Of a stretch of DNA of 64,000 bases, positions 32,460 to 40,064 are shown piece by piece. Source of the DNA: Caproicibacter sp046707225 (GTDB lineage: Bacteria > Bacillota > Clostridia > Oscillospirales > Acutalibacteraceae). The stretch spans positions 62,001 to 126,000 of the forward strand of contig NZ_JBJKOP010000040.1 in NCBI RefSeq assembly GCF_046707225.1. Reading direction: 5' to 3'. The notes beneath the pieces are model-generated. The model was not told the origin of the DNA. It made no database searches and saw nothing but the letters and a program-made list of their open reading frames with translations. Every line of letters begins with the position of its first letter. Position 1 is the first letter of the stretch. The translations under genes and the position numbers were made by a program.

Positions 32460-34220
32460 ATGAAAAAGAGAAAAATTACCGGGTTTGCAAGCTTTGCGCT
32501 TGCGGCATGCCTGCTGCTGTCTTCGTGCAATGGGGGAAGCACGGCGAGCTCCCAAGCCGCGGACAGCGCTCCCGCGTCGTCGGCAAGCAGCGATGCTTCC
32601 AGCGCGGCAGGTACCCAGGCGGACAGCGAAGAAAAATTGATTGCCGCGACGGACCCGTCCAAGCTTCCGGCGGCGGCTTCCGGCCGCAAAGACACGCTGG
32701 TTGTCGGCTGCGCCGATTTAAGCGGAATTTTCAATCAGCTTTACGCCTCGAGTGCGGACGACTGGCATGTTTCCATTCCGATTTCAGGCTCGCAGCTTCT
32801 CGATAACGACGATAAAGGCGAAATGATTCCCGGCACCGCTACATACAAGGTTTCCGACGACGGCCTGACCTATACCTTTACGCTCAAGGACGGAGACAAA
32901 TACTCCGACGGGTCCCCGGTCAAGGCGGAGGACTATGTCAATTCTGTAAAGGTAATCTGCGACAAGAGCTATGACGGACCGTTGAGTCCGCTTTACAACT
33001 ATAATCTTGTCGGCGCGCAGGATTATCATGACGGCAAGGCAAAAGATATTTCCGGCGTCAAAGTGGACGGCAACAAAATTGAATTCAAACTGAGCGCTCC
33101 GAACGCCAGCGCGATTTATCAGCTTGGCACTATCATCCCGATTTCCACGGCGAAGTACGGCAGCCTGATTAAACAGGGCGATGTCAACGGCATCAAGAAT
33201 TTGTCCATGATTAATTATGTCACCAACGGCTCCTACACTCTGACCGACTACAAGGCCGGCCAAAGCGCGACCATGAAGGCCAACCCGAACTATTACAAGG
33301 GCGCGCCGAAAATCCCGACCATTATCGTAAAGGTAGTCGCCGAGGGCGAGGAAATGCAGGCGGTTACGACCGGAAACGTCGACATCGACGACGAGGTTTC
33401 CTGCAACGACGACCAGATCGCCATCGGTCAGCAGGCCGGTTTTGTCAACATGTGGGTTCAGCCTACGCTCGGCTACGGCTGGGTTGGCCTGAACCATAAG
33501 AACGATTTGTTCAAGGACCAGAAGGTTCGCCAGGCACTGCTGTATGCTCTGGACCGCAAGAGCCTTGTCAACTCGGTATACGGGCAGTACGCGCATGTTC
33601 AGAACATCAACCAGACCGCGCAGAGCTGGCTGTACACGGAAGACGGGATCAACTCCTATGATTACGACCTGAAAAAAGCCGCCAGCCTTCTGCAGGAAGC
33701 CGGCTGGACCAAGGACGCAAACGGCAACCTGACAAAGGACGGCAAACAGTTTAAGTTTACATTCTCCGCGACAAAGGGCAACGCCGTAACGGACGTGATG
33801 CTGCCGATGATGATTGACGCCTACAAACAGCTCGGGATTAACATGCAGGCGGAGTACGTCGACTGGCCGACCCTGCAGCAGAAATTCGAAAAACAGACTT
33901 ACGACATGGCTTTCATGGCATGGGGGCTGACGCCGGATCCGGACGACTCTTATGTCTATTGCACCGGCGGCTCCGAAAACTACCTGGCCTATTCCAATCC
34001 GGAATTGGATAAAGCCTATAAGACCGCGCTTACCCTGACGGACGATAACCAGAGAAAAGCGCAGTACGCAAAGGTATATCAGATCATCAACAACGACCTG
34101 CCGAACTTCATTATTTATCAGCGCAGTGACTGCGTGGCGTTTAATACGCGCATTAAGAATTTCGCGTGCGCGCCGTACAATCTGATTTTTAATCAGTACT
34201 ACAAATACGAATTGCAGTAA
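32460..34220 (+). CDS. Peptide/nickel-type ABC transporter substrate-binding lipoprotein (DppA/OppA-like)
   Basis: The protein has 586 residues. The lipoprotein signal ends in LLSSC (Cys at about 22), followed by an Ala/Ser-rich linker. The SBP_bac_5 fold shows YKVSDDGLTYTFTLKDGDKY (about 120), DGSPVKAEDYVNSVK, FKDQKVRQALLYALDRKSLV (about 360-380) and AMGLTPDPDDSY-type motif FMAWGLTPDPDDSYVYCTGG. It binds an oligopeptide or other ligand outside the cell. It is the first transporter gene and is separated from the permeases by a hairpin. Confidence 0.93.
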   Translation: MKKRKITGFASFALAACLLLSSCNGGSTASSQAADSAPASSASSDASSAAGTQADSEEKLIAATDPSKLPAAASGRKDTLVVGCADLSGIFNQLYASSADDWHVSIPISGSQLLDNDDKGEMIPGTATYKVSDDGLTYTFTLKDGDKYSDGSPVKAEDYVNSVKVICDKSYDGPLSPLYNYNLVGAQDYHDGKAKDISGVKVDGNKIEFKLSAPNASAIYQLGTIIPISTAKYGSLIKQGDVNGIKNLSMINYVTNGSYTLTDYKAGQSATMKANPNYYKGAPKIPTIIVKVVAEGEEMQAVTTGNVDIDDEVSCNDDQIAIGQQAGFVNMWVQPTLGYGWVGLNHKNDLFKDQKVRQALLYALDRKSLVNSVYGQYAHVQNINQTAQSWLYTEDGINSYDYDLKKAASLLQEAGWTKDANGNLTKDGKQFKFTFSATKGNAVTDVMLPMMIDAYKQLGINMQAEYVDWPTLQQKFEKQTYDMAFMAWGLTPDPDDSYVYCTGGSENYLAYSNPELDKAYKTALTLTDDNQRKAQYAKVYQIINNDLPNFIIYQRSDCVAFNTRIKNFACAPYNLIFNQYYKYELQ

Positions 34221-34250
34221 CTTTGCGCATTCTTTTTCCGTAGGGGGAGC

Positions 34251-34286
34251 GGGAGAAGGGCCTTCGGGCCCTTTTCCCAGTTTTTG
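34251..34286 (+). terminator. Intra-operon hairpin (attenuator)
   Basis: GGGAGAAGGGCC pairs with GGCCCTTTTCCC across a TTCG tetraloop and is followed by AGTTTTTG. It would let binding-protein mRNA accumulate above that of the permeases. Confidence 0.7.
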
Positions 34287-34313
34287 TTACTAAAGAAAAG
34301 GAGACGATAAATA

Positions 34314-34337
34314 ATGAAACCGGTGTTACAAACATGA
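34314..34337 (+). CDS. Seven-codon leader peptide overlapping the first permease gene
   Basis: GGAG with nine-base spacing precedes ATG, which opens MKPVLQT and a TGA. That stop overlaps the permease start as ATGA at 34334-34337. The good ribosome site belongs to the leader; the permease has only a weak one. Translation of the tiny frame probably delivers ribosomes to the permease gene. It is too short to be a functional protein. Confidence 0.5.
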   Translation: MKPVLQT

Positions 34338-35299
34338 AAACATACGTTACCCGCCGCCTGCTGATTCTGATTCCTATTTTGATAGGCGTTTCCATCATAG
34401 TCTTTCTGCTGATTGCGTCGATCCCCGGTGATGCGATTGACGCGAAATTCGGCGCTTCCCGTCTGCCGGCGGAAAAAATTGCCGAAATGAAGGCGCTGCT
34501 CGGACTGAACCAGCCGGTGGGCGTCCGGTATTTGAACTGGCTGAAAAATGCCCTTCATGGGAACCTGGGGATTTCAACCCAATACAATCTGCCGGTTGCG
34601 ACGGTCATCCACGATTTCATCTGGAATTCTTTCCTGCTCGCGATTGTTTCCTTTGTGCTGGAGCTGCTCATCGCGATTCCGGTCGGGGTGCTGTCCGCCA
34701 CAAAGATTCATTCTTTCTTCGACAACCTCTTTACCGTGCTGGCGTTCGCGGGAATTTCCCTTCCGTCCTTTTTCCTTGCCCTGCTGCTGCAAAAGGGCTT
34801 TGCGGTGGACTGGAAGATGCTTCCCATGGACGGGATGCACACGGTCGGCGTAACGCTGGCCGGCGGAGCTTATCTGATGGATATCCTTTCCCATATGATT
34901 CTGCCGGTGATTTGCCTGACTACCATCAGCGTCGGGGGCGCTATGCGGTTTGTTCGCACATCCATGCTGGACGTCATCAATCAGGACTATATCCGCACCG
35001 CGCGCAGCAAGGGCCTGCCGGAGCGGATCGTCATTTACCGCCACGCGCTGAAAAACGCGGCGATTCCGATCATCACCTACATCGGCAACAGCCTGCCGGG
35101 CCTTTTTTCCGGCGCTCTGATTACGGAAACCGTTTTCGCATGGCCGGGGATCGGAAAGATATTTCTGGAGTCGATCGCCAAGCGCGACTATTTGTTCATG
35201 ATGGGCTATGTCATGCTTGTTGCCCTGCTGACCATGCTTGGGAATCTGCTTGCCGATATCCTTTACAGCGTGGCTGATCCAAGAATACGGTTGAAGTGA
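34334..35299 (+). CDS. ABC transporter permease, DppB/OppB-like
   Basis: The protein has 321 residues and six membrane segments. Family marks are the N-terminal YVTRRLLILIPILIGVSIIV, the cytoplasmic IRTARSKGLPERIVIYRHAL (EAA coupling loop, about 217-240) and the end DILYSVADPRIRLK. It forms half of the channel with the product of the next gene, which starts 10 bases later. Confidence 0.95.
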   Translation: MKTYVTRRLLILIPILIGVSIIVFLLIASIPGDAIDAKFGASRLPAEKIAEMKALLGLNQPVGVRYLNWLKNALHGNLGISTQYNLPVATVIHDFIWNSFLLAIVSFVLELLIAIPVGVLSATKIHSFFDNLFTVLAFAGISLPSFFLALLLQKGFAVDWKMLPMDGMHTVGVTLAGGAYLMDILSHMILPVICLTTISVGGAMRFVRTSMLDVINQDYIRTARSKGLPERIVIYRHALKNAAIPIITYIGNSLPGLFSGALITETVFAWPGIGKIFLESIAKRDYLFMMGYVMLVALLTMLGNLLADILYSVADPRIRLK

Positions 35300-35309
35300 G
35301 GGCGGTAAA

Positions 35310-36221
35310 ATGACAACAGCAAAAAAGACGGCAAAACAGAAGGAAACCCAGCAGACGCCCTGGCGCCTTGCCTTTCACAGACTGAAAAAGAACAAACTCG
35401 CTCTAGTCGGGTTGGGCGTACTCGTTCTGATTTTTCTGGTTTGTTTTTTCGGCCCCTATTTCTCTCCTTATCCCGACGTCAATATGGTCGATCTGGCGCA
35501 CTCGAAACAGCCGCCTTCCCCGCAGCACTGGCTGGGAACGGACCGCAGCGGCCGTGACATACTGTCGCGCCTGATGTTCGGCGGCAGAGTTTCCATGACG
35601 GTCGGCGCTGTCGCTACCGTGCTTGAGATTTTCATCGGCACGGTGTTCGGATGCATTGCCGGCTATTACAGAGGATGGATTGACACCGTAATGATGCGCG
35701 TCGTCGACATCGTTCTCTCTCTTCCCACCATGCCGATTCTGATTATGATCAGCGCTGTTTTTTCGGATCTGCACGTTGATACGAAAATCAGAATATATCT
35801 GCTCATGTTTATTCTGGCCGCGCTGGGGTGGGCCGGCATCTGCCGCTACTTCCGCGGGCAGGTTCTCTCAATCCGGGAAATGGAGTACATGCTTGCGACG
35901 GAATCCATGGGCATCCGCGACATTAAAAAGATTTTCAAGCATATCATTCCAAACGTGTTCCCGCTCGTGATCGTTACCGCAACGCTTGCCATCGGCGACA
36001 CGATCCTGATGGAATCGACCATGTCATTCTTAGGCGTCGGCGTTCTTCCGCCTTACGCCAGCTGGGGCAACATCGTCAGCGAAGGTTCCAACATGGTGGA
36101 CTTCACGCTGCACCCGTGGATGTGGATGCCGGCAGGATTTTGCATTCTGATCACCGTTTTGTGCATTAATCTGCTTGGTGACGGCCTGCGCGACGCACTG
36201 GACCCGAGAATGAATAAGTGA
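35310..36221 (+). CDS. ABC transporter permease, DppC/OppC-like
   Basis: The protein has 303 residues. The cytoplasmic N-terminus with WRLAFHRLKKNKLALVGLGV precedes six membrane segments. The block HWLGTDRSGRDILSRLMFGG at about 70-90 and the coupling loop YMLATESMGIRDIKKIFKHI at about 195-215 are diagnostic. GDGLRDALDPRMNK at the end is the usual terminus. It pairs with the preceding permease. Confidence 0.95.
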   Translation: MTTAKKTAKQKETQQTPWRLAFHRLKKNKLALVGLGVLVLIFLVCFFGPYFSPYPDVNMVDLAHSKQPPSPQHWLGTDRSGRDILSRLMFGGRVSMTVGAVATVLEIFIGTVFGCIAGYYRGWIDTVMMRVVDIVLSLPTMPILIMISAVFSDLHVDTKIRIYLLMFILAALGWAGICRYFRGQVLSIREMEYMLATESMGIRDIKKIFKHIIPNVFPLVIVTATLAIGDTILMESTMSFLGVGVLPPYASWGNIVSEGSNMVDFTLHPWMWMPAGFCILITVLCINLLGDGLRDALDPRMNK

Positions 36222-36237
36222 GGGGACGAAGTTTAGA

Positions 36238-37212
36238 ATGGCCTTTATAGAATTTAAGAATCTGAGTACCTGGTTTTATACCGAAAGCGGGATTGTGAAG
36301 GCTGTAAACGGCGTCAGCTTTGAAATTCCGGAGGGCAAAACCGTCTGCGTCGTGGGCGAATCCGGCTGCGGCAAAAGCGTTACCGCGCTGTCGCTCATGC
36401 ATCTGGTCCAGACTCCGCCCGGTAAAATTGTGGAAGGCGAAATCCTGATGGACGGAGAAGACCTTCTGAAAAAAAGCAACAAGGAAATGCAGCAAATCAG
36501 CGGCAATAAAATTTCCATGATCTTTCAGGAACCGATGACGTCCCTGAACCCGGTTTACACGGTCGGGTATCAAATCATGGAAAATCTGCTGTTCCACACG
36601 AACATCGGGAAAAAAGAAGCGCGTGAAAAAGCGATCGAAATGATCCGTCTGGTCAATATTCCGCGCGCGGAGGAAATTGTTGACTGCTACCCGCATGAGC
36701 TTTCCGGAGGAATGCGCCAGAGAATCATGATTGCGATGGCCTTAATCTGCAATCCCCGTTTATTGATTGCGGACGAACCGACAACGGCTCTGGATGTGAC
36801 AATTCAGGCACAGATTCTGGACCTGATGCGCAAGCTGAAAGACGAGTTAAACATGTCCATCCTGCTGATTACGCACGATTTGGGCGTGGTGGCGGAAATG
36901 GCGGATTATGTTGTTGTCATGTACGCCGGAAAAGTCATTGAAAAAGGAAATGTTGCGGATATTTTTGCCCATCCGACCCACCCTTACACCGTCGGACTGC
37001 TGAAATCCAAGCCGGTCATCGGACAAACAGAGCACAACAAGCGTTTGTATTCGATTCCCGGCCAGGTACCGAACCCCGTCGATATGCCGGAAAACTGCTA
37101 TTTTAACGAGCGGTGCGAATTTTGCACAAAGCAGTGTAAAGAGGAGATGCCCGTTCTTCGTGAGATCGAACCCGGACACTCTGTGGCATGCTGGGTAAAA
37201 CCCGAACAATGA
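36238..37212 (+). CDS. ABC transporter ATPase, DppD/OppD-like
   Basis: The protein has 324 residues. Walker A GESGCGKSVTALSL is at about residues 40-53, the signature LSGGMRQRIMIAMAL at about 156-170 and Walker B LLIADEPTTALDVT at about 176-189. The C-terminal oligopeptide-type extension has cysteines (CYFNERCEFCTKQCKEE) that bind an iron-sulfur cluster in relatives. It drives import with the following ATPase. Confidence 0.95.
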   Translation: MAFIEFKNLSTWFYTESGIVKAVNGVSFEIPEGKTVCVVGESGCGKSVTALSLMHLVQTPPGKIVEGEILMDGEDLLKKSNKEMQQISGNKISMIFQEPMTSLNPVYTVGYQIMENLLFHTNIGKKEAREKAIEMIRLVNIPRAEEIVDCYPHELSGGMRQRIMIAMALICNPRLLIADEPTTALDVTIQAQILDLMRKLKDELNMSILLITHDLGVVAEMADYVVVMYAGKVIEKGNVADIFAHPTHPYTVGLLKSKPVIGQTEHNKRLYSIPGQVPNPVDMPENCYFNERCEFCTKQCKEEMPVLREIEPGHSVACWVKPEQ

Positions 37213-37225
37213 AAGGGAAATGACG

Positions 37226-38194
37226 ATGGAAGATTACATATTGCAAGTAAAGGACCTGAAACAGTATTTCCCAATCCGCGGCGGAGTGCTTCAAAAGACA
37301 GTCGGATGGGTAAAGGCGGTCGACGGCGTTACGTTCAAGGTGAAACGCGGCGAAACGCTGGGAGTTGTCGGCGAATCCGGGTGCGGAAAGTCGACGCTGG
37401 GGCGCAGTATTATGCGCCTGTATCAGATGACAAGCGGGCAGGTGCTGTTTGAGGGAAAGGATTTTGGGAAGTATTCCAGAAGGCAGCTTCGCAAGCAGCG
37501 CCTTCAAATGCAGATGGTGTTCCAGGACCCCTATTCTTCGCTTGACCCGCGCATGACGGTGGGAGAGATCATCGGAGAAGCTCTGATGGATCACCATATC
37601 ACAAACCGCAGCGGCATGCGGCAGAAAGTGAAAGAAACGATGGACCTGTGCGGTTTGCCGTCCTACTATATCAACCGCTATCCTCACGAATTTTCCGGAG
37701 GGCAGCGCCAGAGAATCGGCATCGCGCGCAGCCTTGCGCTGGATCCGTCTTTCATCATCTGTGACGAGCCGGTTTCCGCGCTGGATGTTTCCATTCAGTC
37801 GCAGATCATCAACCTGCTTTGCGAGCTGCAAAAGGAAAGAAAACTTTCGTATATTTTCATCTCCCATGACCTGTCGGTCGTCGAGTATATCAGCGACCGG
37901 ATTGCGGTCATGTACCTTGGGAATATCGTGGAAACGGCGGCGAAGGAAGACCTTTACGCGCACCCTTCCCATCCTTACACGCAGGCGCTTCTTTCCGCGA
38001 TTCCGCTGCCGGACCCGACCAGAAAACGCGAGCGGATTATTTTGAAGGGTGACATTCCGTCCCCGGCCAATCCGCCGTCCGGGTGCAAATTCCGCACGCG
38101 CTGCCCGATGGCCTGCGAAAAATGCGAAAAAGAAGTTCCGCCTTTTATCGATTTGGGCAAGGAGCATTATGTCGCCTGCCATTTCGCGAAATGA
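37226..38194 (+). CDS. ABC transporter ATPase, DppF/OppF-like
   Basis: The protein has about 322 residues. GESGCGKSTLGRSI (Walker A, about 51-64), FSGGQRQRIGIARSL (signature) and FIICDEPVSALDVS (Walker B) are intact. The C-terminal cysteine set CKFRTRCPMACEKCEKEV resembles the cluster-binding tail of OppF. Two ATGs exist, at 37220 and 37226; the second has better spacing from AAAGGG. Its stop overlaps the start of the small gene at 38191. Confidence 0.94.
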   Translation: MEDYILQVKDLKQYFPIRGGVLQKTVGWVKAVDGVTFKVKRGETLGVVGESGCGKSTLGRSIMRLYQMTSGQVLFEGKDFGKYSRRQLRKQRLQMQMVFQDPYSSLDPRMTVGEIIGEALMDHHITNRSGMRQKVKETMDLCGLPSYYINRYPHEFSGGQRQRIGIARSLALDPSFIICDEPVSALDVSIQSQIINLLCELQKERKLSYIFISHDLSVVEYISDRIAVMYLGNIVETAAKEDLYAHPSHPYTQALLSAIPLPDPTRKRERIILKGDIPSPANPPSGCKFRTRCPMACEKCEKEVPPFIDLGKEHYVACHFAK

Positions 38195-38475
38195 AACCAC
38201 TGAACTTTTTAAAACTTGGGCAGGGCCCAAGACCCGACCTTCTGGAGGAGGAGCTCAGGCGGGAAGAAAAGCGCAAAGCCGAGCAAAAGGAGCAGCAGAA
38301 CCGAAGCGAGCCGGCGGAGAAGTCCGCCGGAAAGGGAACGGGAGAAAACAGGCCCGATTTTGAAGGCAAGGATATTCTTGCCATGATTATCGCGATGTTC
38401 CAGCTGATTCTACCATGGATCGCGGTCGGAATTTTGGCGTATTTCCTGTTGATGTTTTTAATCACCAGAATATAA
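38191..38475 (+). CDS. Small single-span membrane protein after the transporter genes
   Basis: The protein has 94 residues. Residues 1-60 are charged and probably disordered (LLEEELRREEKRKAEQKEQQ). Residues 66-92 form one hydrophobic span (MIIAMFQLILPWIAVGILAY). The ATG overlaps the preceding stop (ATGA), so it is translationally coupled to the ATPase. I do not recognise a family; an accessory subunit of the importer is possible. Confidence 0.7.
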   Translation: MKPLNFLKLGQGPRPDLLEEELRREEKRKAEQKEQQNRSEPAEKSAGKGTGENRPDFEGKDILAMIIAMFQLILPWIAVGILAYFLLMFLITRI

Positions 38476-38516
38476 AATGGCCGTGTCGTGTTACGGCAGG
38501 CCGGAGATTCCAGAAT

Positions 38517-38556
38517 GAAAAGCGGAACGCCTGATTTTTGGCGTTCCGCTTTTCAA
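38517..38556. terminator. Terminator of the peptide transporter operon
   Basis: GAAAAGCGGAACGCC and GGCGTTCCGCTTTTC form a perfect 15-bp stem with an eight-base loop, 41 bases after the last stop. Confidence 0.88.
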
Positions 38557-38603
38557 ATACGGACCCCATTTTATCCCCGTATGTAAAATACGGGGTGAAC
38601 CCG

Positions 38604-38656
38604 AATAAAAATAATCGCCCAGCGGACTTCTTGTCGGCTGGGCGATTATTTTTATT
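38604..38656. terminator. Second strong bidirectional terminator
   Basis: A perfect 20-bp stem (arms 38604-38623 and 38637-38656, inner part CGCCCAGC/GCTGGGCG) with flanking A and T runs isolates the tail module from upstream transcription. Confidence 0.88.
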
Positions 38657-38694
38657 TATTTGCCAAAACAATTTTGATTTTACAGGAGTTACCT

Positions 38695-38866
38695 ATGAAC
38701 GAAAATAAAATTAATTTTTGAATTTTAGCCTTAATAGGACAAATTTTCAACAGACGGAAGGGGTAGTTGCAGAAAGGTGCTGCGGAATATAACCCGCGCA
38801 GTATACGCAGATCAATGATACCGCAATCGCTTTCTGCAATTAAAAATTTGAAAGGCAGGAAAAAAG
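38695..38866 (+). promoter_or_regulatory. Leader of the tail module: 8-codon frame and long-range stem
   Basis: AGGAG precedes an ATG at 38695 that opens MNENKINF and stops at 38721. Then TTGCAGAAAG (38767-38776) pairs with CTTTCTGCAA (38830-38839), enclosing TGCGG/CCGCA (38781/38821). The structure ends 27 bases before the tail-tube start. It looks like a translated leader plus structured 5' region. No known element is recognised. Confidence 0.45.
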
Positions 38867-39301
38867 ATGGTTTATTCAGTCAGCGACTACAAAATTGAAA
38901 TCGGCGCGCCCGTAAAAACGGGGGAACCGCAGTTCAGCACGATCTCCAATGTGGAAAGTATGGAAATGAAACTGAAAGGAACGACAAAAGCATGGAGTCC
39001 GATGGAGCTAAAGGGCTGGGCCCGCAATATGGTAACAGGGAAAACGCTCTCACTGACTTTTAAGGGAAAACGCTGCTACGGCGATGCCGGCAACGACTTT
39101 GTTGCAAACAAGCTGCTTTCCACCGGAAGCGACTGCGCGGCTGTTCTAAAAATCACGTTTCCCAACGGCGATGCGCTTGTCTGCGACGGGCTGGTTGACA
39201 TTACATCTTCGTTCGGCGGCGCTTCCACCGATATGGATTCGATGGAATGGACTTATACCGTCGACGGAAAACCGGAGTATCAGGAAGCGGCGCAGGCGTA
39301 A
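38867..39301 (+). CDS. Phage tail tube protein
   Basis: The protein has 144 residues. The sequence resembles the XkdM-like/TTP family by strand-rich pattern and motifs: KGTTKAWSPMELKGWARNMV at about 37-57, SLTFKGKRCYGDAGNDFVAN and DMDSMEWTYTVDGKPEYQ near the end. Subunits stack as rings to form the tail tube. A GGCAGGAAAAAAG site precedes the ATG and a structured leader lies upstream. It is the first gene of the tail module; no sheath gene precedes it, so the tail would be non-contractile. Confidence 0.75.
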   Translation: MVYSVSDYKIEIGAPVKTGEPQFSTISNVESMEMKLKGTTKAWSPMELKGWARNMVTGKTLSLTFKGKRCYGDAGNDFVANKLLSTGSDCAAVLKITFPNGDALVCDGLVDITSSFGGASTDMDSMEWTYTVDGKPEYQEAAQA

Positions 39302-39382
39302 CGCAGCGCGGCAGGAACAAATTGTGCTGAAGACCGTCCGGGCTTTCAAAAGCCCGGACAACTGATGAAAGGATGAACCTGA

Positions 39383-39733
39383 ATGAACATCAACCTCGAT
39401 GAATACCTGGATGAAATGCGTCCCTGCGTTACCATTTTCGGAAAATCCTACGAAGTGGACAGCGATTTTAAAAAGGTCCTGAGCATGCAGCGTTTTGCCT
39501 CTGATTTAAAAGGAGACGCGGACTCCATTCATCAATTTCTCGCCTTTTCGCTGATCGGAGGAGAAACGGCCGCGGATGAAATTTTATCGCACCCCATGCC
39601 GTTTTCTGTTCTTCAAAAGCTTGAAATTGCCGTAATGGCGGCAATGACCGGAAAAAAGCCGGAAGAATTGGAGGGACAGCTTGACACAGAGAAAAAGCCC
39701 TCCTTTCGCACCGGCAGCCACGGCAAGAAATAA
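39383..39733 (+). CDS. Phage tail assembly chaperone-like protein
   Basis: The protein has 116 residues. The position between the tail tube and Gp15/tape measure genes, the size and the helical content fit the G-type tail assembly chaperone: MNINLDEYLDEMRPCVTIFG at the start and LQKLEIAVMAAMTGKKPEEL near the end. It would coat the tape measure during tube growth. It overlaps the next gene by 53 bases in another frame. Confidence 0.65.
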   Translation: MNINLDEYLDEMRPCVTIFGKSYEVDSDFKKVLSMQRFASDLKGDADSIHQFLAFSLIGGETAADEILSHPMPFSVLQKLEIAVMAAMTGKKPEELEGQLDTEKKPSFRTGSHGKK

Positions 39734-40064
39734 CGGATTTGATTCGGAATACGATTATGATTTGATCTGTGCGTCGTTCGCCGCAGCTTACGGCCTTCGT
39801 CTCAGACTTCCTGAAATTCGCATGAGCTGGAAAGAATTCAGCGTGCTGCTGACGAACCTTCCGGCGGAAAGCCAGCTTGCACGTGCCATCGCGATACGTA
39901 CTGCAGAAGGAGAAGAATTGAATAGGCTTTCGGCGCCGCAGAAAAAGCTGCGTGACGATTGGTATGCATGGCTGAACAAGCGCACAACAACCGCCGAAAA
40001 GGCGGCGGTCGGCGGACAACTGCAAAATACCTTGAAATCAATGTTTTATGAAAGGAGGAGTTAA
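39681..40064 (+). CDS. Gp15-like tail protein (second chaperone position)
   Basis: The protein has 127 residues and resembles the bacteriophage Gp15 family: DYDLICASFAAAYGLRLRLP, EIRMSWKEFSVLLTNLPAES and LAPQKKLRDDWYAWLNKR-type end. It starts inside the upstream gene. GGAGGGACAGC precedes a TTG at 39681, so independent initiation is likely. In many phages this slot is a frameshift product of the chaperone, but here a ribosome site is present. The stop abuts the tape-measure ATG. Confidence 0.7.
   Translation: MTQRKSPPFAPAATARNNGFDSEYDYDLICASFAAAYGLRLRLPEIRMSWKEFSVLLTNLPAESQLARAIAIRTAEGEELNRLSAPQKKLRDDWYAWLNKRTTTAEKAAVGGQLQNTLKSMFYERRS

Noticed and set aside
37103..38230. 375-codon minus-strand frame opposite the DppF-like gene
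   Set aside because: All ABC motifs lie on the plus strand; the antisense frame is a shadow.
39660..39740. Programmed frameshift joining the two tail chaperone frames
   Set aside because: The overlap and A-rich run invite this, but the second frame has its own GGAGGG and TTG start and the phase needs +1 or -2; independent initiation is simpler. Not excluded.
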